A stretch of 64,000 bases of DNA. Origin: Nonomuraea africana (GTDB lineage Bacteria > Actinomycetota > Actinomycetes > Streptosporangiales > Streptosporangiaceae). Position numbers and translations under genes: made by a program. Under the pieces are notes generated by a model. That model worked only from the letters and a program-made list of their open reading frames with translations, was not told the origin of the DNA and ran no database searches. Each line of letters begins with the position of its first letter. The first letter of the stretch is position 1. Positions 24,304 through 32,348 of this stretch are shown here, one piece after another. The DNA is taken from assembly GCF_014873535.1 (NCBI RefSeq), contig NZ_JADBEF010000001.1, positions 5,270,001 through 5,334,000 on the forward strand, written 5' to 3'.

Positions 24304-26018
24304 TGGACCTGCACTTCGGCGACGCCGAGCCGACGGCGGAGGAGCGCGCGGCGGTCGACGCGCTGCTCGGCCCGCCCGCGACCGCGTGGGAGGGCGGCGA
24401 CCGCACCGCGGCCGACCTGCGCTCGGCCGCGCGGGCCGAGCAGGCCCGCGACCGGCTGCTGCCCGCGCTGCACGCGGTCAACGACAGGGTCGGCTGGATC
24501 AGCGACGGCGCGCTGACCTACATCTGCCGCCGCCTGACGATCCCGCCCGCCGAGGCGTACGGCGTGGCCAGCTTTTACTCGCTCTTCTCCCTCGAGCCGC
24601 GCCCGCCGCGGGTGCTGCATGTCTGCACGGACCTGGCGTGCCTGGCCAAGGGCGTGCGGGAGGTCCGCGACGGCGTGCCGAGCCCGTGCCTGGGGCTGTG
24701 CGAGCGGGCGCCGGCCGCGCTGGCGTTAGAGGCGGGCGAGACCCCGAAGGCGGTCGTGTACGGCGGGAGCACGGCCGAGGACGAGACCCCGCATACCGTC
24801 GAGCGTCCGGAGCCGCCGGTCGAGGACGCGGTTCCACAGGCAGGCTCCCCCGGCCTCGTCCTGCTCGGCAGGATCGGCGTGGTCGACCCGGCGAGCCTGG
24901 ACGACTACCGGGCCAACGGCGGCTACCAGGCGCTGCGCCGCGCCTTCGAGCTGGGCCCGGTGGGGGTGATCAGGGAGGTCACCGAGGCGGGCCTGGTCGG
25001 CAGGGGCGGCGCCGCCTTCCCCACGGGCCGCAAGTGGGACGCGACCGCCCGCCAGCCCGACCAGCCGCACTACCTGGTCTGCAACGCCGACGAGAGCGAG
25101 CCGGGCACCTTCAAGGACCGCGTGCTCATGGAGGGCGATCCGTACGCGCTGGTCGAGGCCATGACGATCGCCGCCTACGCCACGGGCTGCCGCAAGGGCT
25201 ACCTCTACATCAGAGGCGAGTACCCGAGGGCCACGCGAGCCCTCGAAACGGCCATCGAGACCGCCAGGGCCAGGGGGCTGCTGGGCCCGCGCGTCCTGGG
25301 CCACGACTTCGCGTTCGACATCGAGCTCAGGAGAGGCGCGGGCGCCTACATCTGCGGCGAGGAGACCGCGATCTTCAACTCGATCGAGGGGTACCGGGGC
25401 GAGCCGCGCACCAAACCGCCCTTCCCCGTCGAGAAGGGCCTGTTCGGCAAGCCCACCGTCGTCAACAACGTCGAGACCCTGGTCAACGTCCTGCCGATCC
25501 TGCTGACCGGCGGCTCGGACACCAAGCTGTTCTGCGTCTCGGGCAGCGTCGGCCGGCCGGGCGTCTACGAACTGCCGCTCGGCACGCCGCTGCGCGAACT
25601 GATCGACCTCGCGCGGCCGGCGGGCACGCTGAAGGCGGTGCTGCTCGGCGGCGCGGCCGGCTCGTTCGTCACCGACCTTGACGTCCCGCTCAGCTTCGAG
25701 GGCACCAGGGCGGCCGGCGCGACACTCGGCTCCGGTGTGGTCATGGTGCTGGACGAGGAGGTGGACCTGCCCGCCTTCCTGGTCAGGATCGCCGCCTTCT
25801 TCCGCGACGAGTCGTGCGGGCAGTGCGTGCCCTGCAGGGTGGGCACCGTACGCCAGGAGGAGGCCCTGCATCGCCTCGGCAGGAGGCGCAGCGAGGCGGA
25901 CCTGGTGCTGCTGCGCGAGGTCGGCCAGACCATGCGCGACGCCTCGATCTGCGGCCTGGGACAGACCGCCTGGAACGCCGTCGAATCGGCCATCGACCGC
26001 CTGGGAGCGTTCAAGTGA
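24303..26018 (+). CDS. NuoE-NuoF fusion: NADH-linked diaphorase subunit of formate dehydrogenase
   Basis: A 571-residue fusion passing electrons from Fe-S clusters to NAD+. Residues about 1-165 are a NuoE-type thioredoxin-like 2Fe-2S domain with four Cys (VCTDLAC and PCLGLC). Residues about 190-560 are NuoF: FMN/NAD elements GRGGAAFPTGRKW, CNADESEPGTFKDR and GAGAYICGEETAI, and a 4Fe-4S site ESCGQCVPCRVGT with a final Cys in ICGLGQ. In FdsGBA-type formate dehydrogenases these are separate proteins. GTG 24303 overlaps the upstream stop by one base, and the stop overlaps the next GTG. Confidence 0.92.
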   Translation: MDLHFGDAEPTAEERAAVDALLGPPATAWEGGDRTAADLRSAARAEQARDRLLPALHAVNDRVGWISDGALTYICRRLTIPPAEAYGVASFYSLFSLEPRPPRVLHVCTDLACLAKGVREVRDGVPSPCLGLCERAPAALALEAGETPKAVVYGGSTAEDETPHTVERPEPPVEDAVPQAGSPGLVLLGRIGVVDPASLDDYRANGGYQALRRAFELGPVGVIREVTEAGLVGRGGAAFPTGRKWDATARQPDQPHYLVCNADESEPGTFKDRVLMEGDPYALVEAMTIAAYATGCRKGYLYIRGEYPRATRALETAIETARARGLLGPRVLGHDFAFDIELRRGAGAYICGEETAIFNSIEGYRGEPRTKPPFPVEKGLFGKPTVVNNVETLVNVLPILLTGGSDTKLFCVSGSVGRPGVYELPLGTPLRELIDLARPAGTLKAVLLGGAAGSFVTDLDVPLSFEGTRAAGATLGSGVVMVLDEEVDLPAFLVRIAAFFRDESCGQCVPCRVGTVRQEEALHRLGRRRSEADLVLLREVGQTMRDASICGLGQTAWNAVESAIDRLGAFK

Positions 26019-26857
26019 TCCCTTTGCAGCCACCGCGTCGCCTGATCGACGTGGAGATCGACGGCGCGGCCGTCCGCGTGCCCGAAGGCTCGACCGTGCT
26101 CGACGCGTGCCGTACGGCGGGCAAGGACATCCCCACCCTCTGCCACGGCGACACGCTCACCCCCAAGAACGCCTGCAGGGTCTGCGTCGTCGAGGTCGAG
26201 GGGTCGCGAACCCTGGCCCCCGCCTGCTCCAGGACGGCGGAGGCGGGCATGGTCGTCGCCACGGACACCGAGCGGGCCAGGCACAGCCGCAAGGTGGTGC
26301 TGGAACTGCTGGCCTCCTCCACCGACCTGTCGACGACGCCGAGGGCCAAGGAGTGGATGGCCGACTACGGCGCCGACCCCGCGCGCTTCGGCGAGGAGGC
26401 GGCGACCGTCGCGCAGCCCCCCAAGGTGGACAACGACCTCTACGTCCGCGACTACGGCAAGTGCATCCTCTGCTACAAGTGCGTGGACGCCTGCGGCGAG
26501 CAGTGGCAGAACAGCTTCGCGATCAGCGTCGCGGGCAGAGGGTTCGACGCGACGATCTCCACGGAGTTCGACGTCGCGCTCACCGACTCGGCCTGCGTCT
26601 ACTGCGGCAACTGCGTCGAGGTGTGCCCGACAGGGGCGCTGTCGTTCAAGACCGAGTTCGACATGCGCGCCGAGGGCACCTGGGACGAGTCGGAGCAGAC
26701 CACCACGACGACGATCTGCAGCTACTGCGGCGTGGGCTGCAACCTCACGCTGCACGTGCAGGACAACAAGATCGTCAAGGTCACCTCGCCGCACGACAAC
26801 CCGGTCACCCACGGAAACCTCTGCATCAAGGGACGCTTCGGGTACGGCTATGTATAG
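26015..26857 (+). CDS. Iron-sulfur N-terminal half of formate dehydrogenase alpha (2Fe-2S, two 4Fe-4S, MoCo Fe4S4 domain)
   Basis: A 280-residue electron-transfer protein equal to the N-terminus of an FdsA-type subunit. In order it has a plant-type 2Fe-2S domain (CRTAGKDIPTLCHG, then CRVCVVE), a NuoG-like Cys/His region, two ferredoxin 4Fe-4S motifs (CILCYKCVDAC and CVYCGNCVEVCPTGA), and the molybdoenzyme Fe4S4 motif CSYCGVGCNL ending CIKGRFGYGYV. The protein stops there; the continuation is the separate catalytic subunit at 22420. The GTG start (26015) makes a GTGA overlap. The last 8 nt overlap fdhD. Confidence 0.92.
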   Translation: MIPLQPPRRLIDVEIDGAAVRVPEGSTVLDACRTAGKDIPTLCHGDTLTPKNACRVCVVEVEGSRTLAPACSRTAEAGMVVATDTERARHSRKVVLELLASSTDLSTTPRAKEWMADYGADPARFGEEAATVAQPPKVDNDLYVRDYGKCILCYKCVDACGEQWQNSFAISVAGRGFDATISTEFDVALTDSACVYCGNCVEVCPTGALSFKTEFDMRAEGTWDESEQTTTTTICSYCGVGCNLTLHVQDNKIVKVTSPHDNPVTHGNLCIKGRFGYGYV

Positions 26858-27689
26858 AACGAAGAAACGCCAGATCACGCAGATCACGGCGCACGTCTCG
26901 ACGCGGAGGCGCGACTCGCTGGCCACCGAGGAGCCCCTGGAGATCAGGGTGGACGGCCAGGCGCTCACCGTCACCATGCGCACTCCCGGCGACGACTTCG
27001 ACCTCGCGGCCGGGTTCCTGGTGAGCGAGGGCACGATCGCCGCGCCGCACGACCTCTCGACCATGCGCCACTGCGCGGACCTCGACACCTACAACGTCCT
27101 CGACGTACGGCTGGCGCCCGGCGTCGAGCCGCCCCAGGCGCGCAACTTCTCCACCACTTCTGCCTGCGGCGTCTGCGGCAAGGCCTCCCTGGAGGCGGTC
27201 CGCACGGTGGCCAGGTGGAGCGCCCGCGACGACCCCGCGCGGATCGGCAGTCACGTGCTGCGGGAGCTGCCCGACCGGTTGCGGGCCGCCCAGCGGGTCT
27301 TCGACCGGACCGGCGGCCTGCACGCGGCGGGCCTGTTCGACCTCGAGGGCGGCGTGCTGTGCGTCCGCGAGGACGTCGGCAGGCACAACGCCGTCGACAA
27401 ACTGGTCGGCTGGGCACTGCGCGAAGGACGGCTCCCGCTGGCCGGGACCGTGCTCATGGTCTCGGGGCGGGCCTCCTTCGAGCTCGTGCAGAAGGCGGTC
27501 ATGGCCGGGATTCCCGTCCTCGCCGCGGTGTCCGCGCCCTCCTCCCTCGCGGTGGAGCTGGCGGCGGAAGAGGGGCTGACGCTCATCGGTTTCCTGAGAG
27601 GCGACTCGATGAACGTCTACACCGGCGAGCACCGGCTCACCCTGACGGGCTCGGGCCACGGCTCGGCCAGGGCCGCGACGTCGGGGTGA
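26850..27689 (+). CDS. fdhD: FdhD sulfurtransferase / formate dehydrogenase accessory protein
   Basis: A 279-residue chaperone that binds the molybdenum cofactor and transfers sulfur to it, needed for formate dehydrogenase activity. The sulfur-relay cysteines are in SACGVCGKAS. The cofactor-binding segments REDVGRHNAVDKLVG, VSGRASFELVQKAVMAGIP and FLRGDSMNVYTG are fully conserved. The start overlaps the Fe-S subunit gene by 8 nt, so the four genes form one operon. A strong hairpin follows 3 nt after the stop. Confidence 0.95.
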   Translation: MYRTKKRQITQITAHVSTRRRDSLATEEPLEIRVDGQALTVTMRTPGDDFDLAAGFLVSEGTIAAPHDLSTMRHCADLDTYNVLDVRLAPGVEPPQARNFSTTSACGVCGKASLEAVRTVARWSARDDPARIGSHVLRELPDRLRAAQRVFDRTGGLHAAGLFDLEGGVLCVREDVGRHNAVDKLVGWALREGRLPLAGTVLMVSGRASFELVQKAVMAGIPVLAAVSAPSSLAVELAAEEGLTLIGFLRGDSMNVYTGEHRLTLTGSGHGSARAATSG

Positions 27690-27691
27690 CA

Positions 27692-27736
27692 GGGATGCCG
27701 GTCGGCGCGCGAGCCCCCTGCCGCCACCGGCATCCC
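27692..27736 (+). terminator. Hairpin terminator after fdhD
   Basis: GGGATGCCGGT (27692-27702) pairs perfectly with ACCGGCATCCC (27726-27736), giving an 11-bp stem with a 23-nt GC-rich loop. It separates the formate dehydrogenase operon from the zinc operon. Confidence 0.7.
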
Positions 27737-27744
27737 GAGGGATT

Positions 27745-27774
27745 TTGACAACCATTTTCATTCTGGGCCATACT
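27745..27774 (+). promoter_or_regulatory. Zur-box promoter of the znuACB-zur operon
   Basis: TTGACA (27745-27750) and CATACT (27769-27774) form a promoter with an 18-bp spacer. The palindrome TGAcAAccaTTtTCA (27746-27760) matches the Zur operator form TGAnAAnnnTTnTCA and overlaps the -35 box, so zinc-loaded Zur would block transcription. The predicted start lies within a few bases of ATG 27785. Confidence 0.8.
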
Positions 27775-27784
27775 TGTGGGCGTG

Positions 27785-28738
27785 ATGCCCTATAAAGCCC
27801 GATTCTTCTCGCTCCTGGCCGGCGGAGTGCTGCTGGCCACCACCGCCGCGTGCGGGTCAGGCGCCGCGCAGACCGCGGCCGCGCCCGGCGGCGCCGCCGG
27901 CGACAAGCCCACGGTCCTGGCCGCCTTCTACCCGCTGCAGTGGCTCACCGAGCAGATCGCGGGCCCGGACGTCACGGTCCAGACGCTGACCGCGCCCGGC
28001 GTGGAGCCGCACGACCTCGAGCTCACGCCGCAGCAGGTCGCCGGCATCGGCGGGGCCTCGATGACCGTCTACATCAAGGGCCTGCAGCCCGCCGTGGACG
28101 AGGCCATCGAGCAGAACGCCGCCGACAAGGCGTTCGACGCGGCCGCCGCCGTACAGACCCTGCCCGCGCACGCGGAGGAGGAAGAGGAGGGCGGCGAGGC
28201 GGGCCACGAGCACGAGCACGAGGTCGCCTACGACCCGCACCTGTGGCTCGACCCGAACCGCTTCGCCGGAGTGGCCACCAAGCTCGGCGAGCGGCTGGCC
28301 GAGGCCGACCAGGCGCACGCGCAGGCCTACAAGGACCGCGCCGCCAAGACCGTCGCCGCTCTCGGCGCCCTCGACCAGGAGTTCGCCAAGGGGCTGGCCA
28401 CCTGCTCCACCCGGTCGATCGTGACCGCGCACGAGGCGTTCGGCTACCTGGCCGACCGCTACAAGCTCAAGCAGGTCGGCATCTCGATCGACCCCGAGGC
28501 CGAGCCCTCCCCCGCCCGCATCGCGGAGGTGGCCAAGGTCGCCAAGAGCGAGAAGGTCACTACCATCTTCACCGAGGCCCTCGTCAGCACCAAGGTCGCC
28601 GAGGTCCTCGCCACGGAGGTGGGGGCGAAGACCGCGGTGCTCGACCCCATGGAGAGCCAGCCGTCCGGCGGTGACTACCTGTCGGCCATGCGTGGCAACC
28701 TCACCACCCTGCGAACCGCACTGGGATGCACAGCGTGA
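27785..28738 (+). CDS. znuA: Zinc ABC transporter substrate-binding lipoprotein
   Basis: A 317-residue periplasmic-type binding protein anchored by a lipobox (LLATTAACGSG, lipidated Cys near 23). Metal ligands of the ZnuA/TroA family are visible: His in GVEPHDLELTP, YDPHLWLDP, AHEAFGYLADRY and an acidic site near FTEALVS. An acidic/His-rich loop (EAGHEHEHE) near residue 140 is typical for zinc rather than manganese. Alternative starts are GTG 27776 and 27782. ATG 27785 was chosen as the near-leaderless start downstream of the Zur-box promoter. Confidence 0.93.
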   Translation: MPYKARFFSLLAGGVLLATTAACGSGAAQTAAAPGGAAGDKPTVLAAFYPLQWLTEQIAGPDVTVQTLTAPGVEPHDLELTPQQVAGIGGASMTVYIKGLQPAVDEAIEQNAADKAFDAAAAVQTLPAHAEEEEEGGEAGHEHEHEVAYDPHLWLDPNRFAGVATKLGERLAEADQAHAQAYKDRAAKTVAALGALDQEFAKGLATCSTRSIVTAHEAFGYLADRYKLKQVGISIDPEAEPSPARIAEVAKVAKSEKVTTIFTEALVSTKVAEVLATEVGAKTAVLDPMESQPSGGDYLSAMRGNLTTLRTALGCTA

Positions 28739-29508
28739 CAGCAGTCTTCGACATGACCGGCGGCCAGGTGACCCTGGACCGCCGGTCCGTGCTTCGCGGC
28801 GTCGATCTGACCATCGGCGCGGGCGAGGTCGTGGCCGTGCTCGGGGCCAACGGCTCGGGCAAGTCCACTCTGATCAGGGCCCTTCTCGGCCTCACCCCGC
28901 TGTCCGGCGGACAGACCCTCCTGTACGGCAGGCCGCCCGCGAAGTTCCGCCAGTGGTGGCGCATCGGCTACGTCCCCCAGCGCCTGCAGGTCGGCGGCGG
29001 CGTGCCCGCGACCGTCCGCGAGGTCGTGACCTCGGGCCGGATCGCCCGCCAGCGCCGCCTGCGCCCCACCACCGCCGCCGACAGGCAGGCCGTGGAGCGC
29101 GCGCTGGAGGCGGTGTCGCTGGCCGACCGGGCGGGCGACTCGGTGCAGAACCTCTCGGGCGGGCAGCAGCAGCGGGTGCTCATCGCCCGCGCGCTCGCCG
29201 GCGAGCCCGACACCTACGTGATGGACGAGCCCACCGCGGGCGTCGACGCCGGCAGCCAGCACCTGCTCGCCGACACCCTCTCCACGCTCGTGCGCGACGG
29301 CAAGACGATCGTGCTCGTCGCCCACGAGCTCGGCCCCCTGGAGCCGATCATCACGCGCGGCGTGCTGGTCCGCGACGGCGTGATCGCCCACGACGGCGTG
29401 CCGCCCCGGCCCGAGGGCGAGTGCGCCAAGCCGGGTCACGAGCACGTCCACCCCCACGCCGAGGAGCCTGTGGCCGGTCCGCTGGCGGGATGGCGGGCAG
29501 AGGCATGA
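28735..29508 (+). CDS. znuC: Zinc ABC transporter ATP-binding protein
   Basis: ABC ATPase energising zinc uptake. Walker A is GANGSGKST, the signature is LSGGQQQRVLIARAL, Walker B is TYVMDEPT, and the switch His is in LVAHELG. A His-rich tail (GHEHVHPHAEE) may buffer zinc. GTG 28735 forms a GTGA overlap with the znuA stop and gives 257 residues; ATG 28726, three codons earlier, is possible. The stop overlaps znuB as ATGA. Confidence 0.93.
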   Translation: MTAVFDMTGGQVTLDRRSVLRGVDLTIGAGEVVAVLGANGSGKSTLIRALLGLTPLSGGQTLLYGRPPAKFRQWWRIGYVPQRLQVGGGVPATVREVVTSGRIARQRRLRPTTAADRQAVERALEAVSLADRAGDSVQNLSGGQQQRVLIARALAGEPDTYVMDEPTAGVDAGSQHLLADTLSTLVRDGKTIVLVAHELGPLEPIITRGVLVRDGVIAHDGVPPRPEGECAKPGHEHVHPHAEEPVAGPLAGWRAEA

Positions 29509-30341
29509 TCGAGATCCTCCAGCTGCCCTTCATGCAGCGCGCGGTGATCGCGGCGCTGCTGGTCGGGCTCTGCGCGCCGCTCGTCGGCACCTTCATCGTG
29601 CAGCGCCGCCTCGCCCTCCTCGGCGACGGCATCGGGCACGTGGCGCTGACCGGCGTCGCGCTCGGCTTCCTCACCGGCACCGCTCCCGTGCTGACCGCCG
29701 TCCTGGTCGCGGTCGTCGGCGCCGTCGCCATCGAGATCGTGCGGGCCCGCGGGCGCACCAGCGGAGACGTCGCGCTGGCGCTGCTGTTCTACGGCGGCAT
29801 CGCGGGCGGCGTGATGCTGATCTCCATCGCGCCCGGCGGCAGCAACGCCAAGCTGACCTCCTACCTGTTCGGCGCCATCGCCAGCGTCACCGAGGAGGAC
29901 CTGTGGGTCATCGGCGCGCTGGCCGTCGCCGTCATCGCGGTGGTGGCGATCTTCGGCAGGGAGTTGTTCGTGCTGTGCCAGGACGAGGAGGTGGCCAAGG
30001 CCAGCGGCCTGCCCGTGCGCTTCCTCAGCCTGCTCATCGCGGTGACCGCGGCGCTCACGGTCGTGATCGCCATGCGCGTGGTGGGGCTCCTGCTGGTGAG
30101 CGCGCTGATGGTGATCCCGGTGGCCACGAGCCAGCAGTTCACCAGGGGATTTCGCGCCACCATGCTGCTGTCGATGGTCTTCGGCGTCGTCGCCGCCGTG
30201 GGAGGGCTGCTGAGCTCGACGTTCTCCGTTAAGGTGCCCCCTGGCGCAGCCATCGTCCTTCTCGCTCTCGCCGGCTTCGTGCTGGCCCTCGGGGTCGGTA
30301 GATTCGTACGGCGAGGCCGAACCCGGGAGAGCCACTCATGA
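29505..30341 (+). CDS. znuB: Zinc ABC transporter permease
   Basis: A 278-residue ABC-3 family permease with eight or nine hydrophobic helices. Typical segments are GTFIVQRRLALLGDGIGHVA, FGREL with the coupling region CQDEEVAKASGLPV, and MRVVGLLLVSALMVIPVATS. ATG 29505 overlaps the znuC stop, and its own stop overlaps the zur start (ATGA). The longer frame upstream lies opposite and inside znuC and is ignored. Confidence 0.93.
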   Translation: MIEILQLPFMQRAVIAALLVGLCAPLVGTFIVQRRLALLGDGIGHVALTGVALGFLTGTAPVLTAVLVAVVGAVAIEIVRARGRTSGDVALALLFYGGIAGGVMLISIAPGGSNAKLTSYLFGAIASVTEEDLWVIGALAVAVIAVVAIFGRELFVLCQDEEVAKASGLPVRFLSLLIAVTAALTVVIAMRVVGLLLVSALMVIPVATSQQFTRGFRATMLLSMVFGVVAAVGGLLSSTFSVKVPPGAAIVLLALAGFVLALGVGRFVRRGRTRESHS

Positions 30342-30727
30342 CCAATCGACGCGATGCCGTTCACGACACCCTTCGCCGAAGCGAAGGTTTCCGCAGCGCG
30401 CAGGACGTCTACGCCGAAATGCGTTCCGACGGCGCCAAGATCGGCCTGACCACGGTCTACCGTGCGCTCCAGGCGCTGGCCGACGGCGGCAAGGTCGACG
30501 TACTGCGCACCGACGACGGTGAGTCCGTGTACCGGGCCTGCGCCAGCGGCGACCACCATCACCACCTCGTCTGCCGCCGCTGCGGCCGTACGGTCGAGGT
30601 GGCCGGTCCCGACGTCGAGCGCTGGGCCGAGGCCGTCGGCGCCGACCACGGCTTCACCGACGTGACCCACACCGTGGAGGTCTTCGGCACCTGCGCCACC
30701 TGCTCGGCGGCGGTGCGCGCCTCCTGA
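30338..30727 (+). CDS. zur: Zinc uptake regulator (Fur family)
   Basis: A 129-residue Fur-family repressor. The winged helix (FRSAQDVYAEMRS, GLTTVYRALQALADGGKVD) is followed by the regulatory metal segment DHHHHLVCRRCG and a second structural CxxC (GTCATC), giving the zinc sites of Zur. As fourth gene of the znuACB operon it should repress the Zur-box promoter at 27745 and thus its own synthesis. Confidence 0.95.
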   Translation: MTNRRDAVHDTLRRSEGFRSAQDVYAEMRSDGAKIGLTTVYRALQALADGGKVDVLRTDDGESVYRACASGDHHHHLVCRRCGRTVEVAGPDVERWAEAVGADHGFTDVTHTVEVFGTCATCSAAVRAS

Positions 30728-30833
30728 CCACGGGGCGAAAAAACGGCTGTCCGCCCCCGCGGAAGGCCCCGTGTGCGCCGTACGAGAGATACGCTGTGCC
30801 CCCACGCTGGAGTAGGCCACGATCGGAGCTGAC

Positions 30834-31382
30834 ATGCCGTTTGGCCATGACATGGTGTACTCGCTCGCCACCGTCGTCGACCTGGTGAACACCTCACCGG
30901 CGACCGGAGGCGACGAGGGCCTCGGCGATCTCGACGATCTCGCCGAGTTCGTCAGGGTGCGCCAGGTCAGCGGCATCCAGACCCTCACCCCCAAAGACCT
31001 GGGGCAGGTCAGGATGCTGCGCGACGACTTCCACCGGGTCTTCACCGCCCCGGACCAGGCGACCGCGGTGCGACTGCTCAACGCGCTGCTCGCCGACACC
31101 AGGATCACCCCGAGCCTGACCGAGCACGACGGCCATCCGGTCCACATGCACTACTTCGCCCCCGACGCCTCGCTGGCCGAGCACCTCGCGGCCGACTGCG
31201 GCGTCGCGCTGGCGCACCTGCTGGTGGAGGGCGAGTGGGAGCGCCTGCGCACCTGCTCGGCGCCCGACTGCGCCAGGGTCTTCGTCGACGAGTCGCGCAA
31301 CAGGTCGAGGGTCTACTGCGACAGCCGCACCTGCGGCAACCGCATGCATGTCGCCGCATACCGGGCAAGGCGCAGGGCATGA
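30834..31382 (+). CDS. CGNR zinc-finger (ABATE domain) putative regulator
   Basis: A 182-residue protein. The N-terminal ABATE-like region begins MVYSLATVVDLVNTS. The C-terminal CGNR treble-clef finger is LRTCSAPDCARVFVDESRNR and CDSRTCGNRMHVAAYRAR, with four zinc cysteines. CGNR proteins are actinobacterial DNA-binding proteins, usually of unknown target. ATG 30834. The gene ends just before the LigD-polymerase gene, with which it may be co-transcribed. Confidence 0.88.
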   Translation: MPFGHDMVYSLATVVDLVNTSPATGGDEGLGDLDDLAEFVRVRQVSGIQTLTPKDLGQVRMLRDDFHRVFTAPDQATAVRLLNALLADTRITPSLTEHDGHPVHMHYFAPDASLAEHLAADCGVALAHLLVEGEWERLRTCSAPDCARVFVDESRNRSRVYCDSRTCGNRMHVAAYRARRRA

Positions 31383-31389
31383 TGATCCG

Positions 31390-32343
31390 GTGACCACCGA
31401 CGAGGTCAGGGACGACGTCGCGCTGACCAATCTCGACCAGCCCCTCTTCGACGACGCCGGCGCCACCAAACGCGACCTGGTCGACTACCTCGACGCCGTG
31501 CGCGACCGCCTCATTCCCGCGCTGCGGGACCGGCCGCTGTCGGTGCTGCGGGTACGGCAGGGCCAGGCGCCCTTCATGCAGAAGAACGTCCCCTCCTACG
31601 CCCCCTCGTGGATCACCACGGTCACGCTGTGGGCCGAGACCTCGCGGCGAGAGGTCTCCTACGCCCTGTGCGACGACCGCAGGACCCTGCTCTGGTTCGC
31701 CAACCAGCGCGCCGTGGAGTACCACCCGGCGCTGGTGCGGGCGGGTAACTGGGAGCACCCGACGCACCTGGTCCTCGACCTCGACCCGCCGGGCGACGAC
31801 GCGTTCCCCGCCGTGGTGCGCGCCGCCCACCTGGTCCGCCAGGCGCTGGCCGACGCCGGCATGGCGGGCGCGGTCAAGACCAGCGGCGCCAAGGGCCTGC
31901 ACGTCTTCGTCCCCCTGAGCGACGGCCTGTCGATGCCCGACGTGGCGGCCGCCACCCGCGCCCTGGCCGCCAGGGCCGAGCGGCTCGACCCCGCCCTCGC
32001 GACCACCGCCTTCATCAGGGAGGACCGCCAGGGCAAGGTCTTCCTCGACTCCACCCGAGCGGGTGGGGCGACGGTCGTGGCGGCCTACAGCCCGCGCGTC
32101 AGACCGGGCGTCCCCGTGTCGTTCCCCGTGGCGTGGGACGACCTCGACCGCGTGACACCCGGCGACTTCACCGTGCGCACCGCCGTGGGCCTGCTCGGCG
32201 ACGGCGATCCGTGGGCCGAGCTGATGCCCGCTGCGCAGGCGCTGCCCGACGACCTCGTGGCCGAGGGTCACACCATCCCCATCGCCAGGGTGGCCGCCAT
32301 GCACGAGGGCAAGCGCCGCGCCCGGGCCGCCCGCAAGGGTTAG
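31390..32343 (+). CDS. Stand-alone LigD polymerase/primase domain protein
   Basis: A 317-residue archaeo-eukaryotic primase-like polymerase, equal to the PolDom of LigD, which fills gaps with (ribo)nucleotides in bacterial non-homologous end joining. The catalytic Asp pair is in VLDLDPPGDD near residue 137. KTSGAKGLHVFVPL is the nucleotide-binding loop, and FLDSTRAGGATVVAAYSPR and PVAWDDL carry the third Asp and the C-terminal core. The ligase and nuclease domains are absent and no ku gene is in the window. GTG 31390 starts 8 nt after the CGNR gene. Confidence 0.9.
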   Translation: MTTDEVRDDVALTNLDQPLFDDAGATKRDLVDYLDAVRDRLIPALRDRPLSVLRVRQGQAPFMQKNVPSYAPSWITTVTLWAETSRREVSYALCDDRRTLLWFANQRAVEYHPALVRAGNWEHPTHLVLDLDPPGDDAFPAVVRAAHLVRQALADAGMAGAVKTSGAKGLHVFVPLSDGLSMPDVAAATRALAARAERLDPALATTAFIREDRQGKVFLDSTRAGGATVVAAYSPRVRPGVPVSFPVAWDDLDRVTPGDFTVRTAVGLLGDGDPWAELMPAAQALPDDLVAEGHTIPIARVAAMHEGKRRARAARKG

Positions 32344-32348
32344 CCGGC

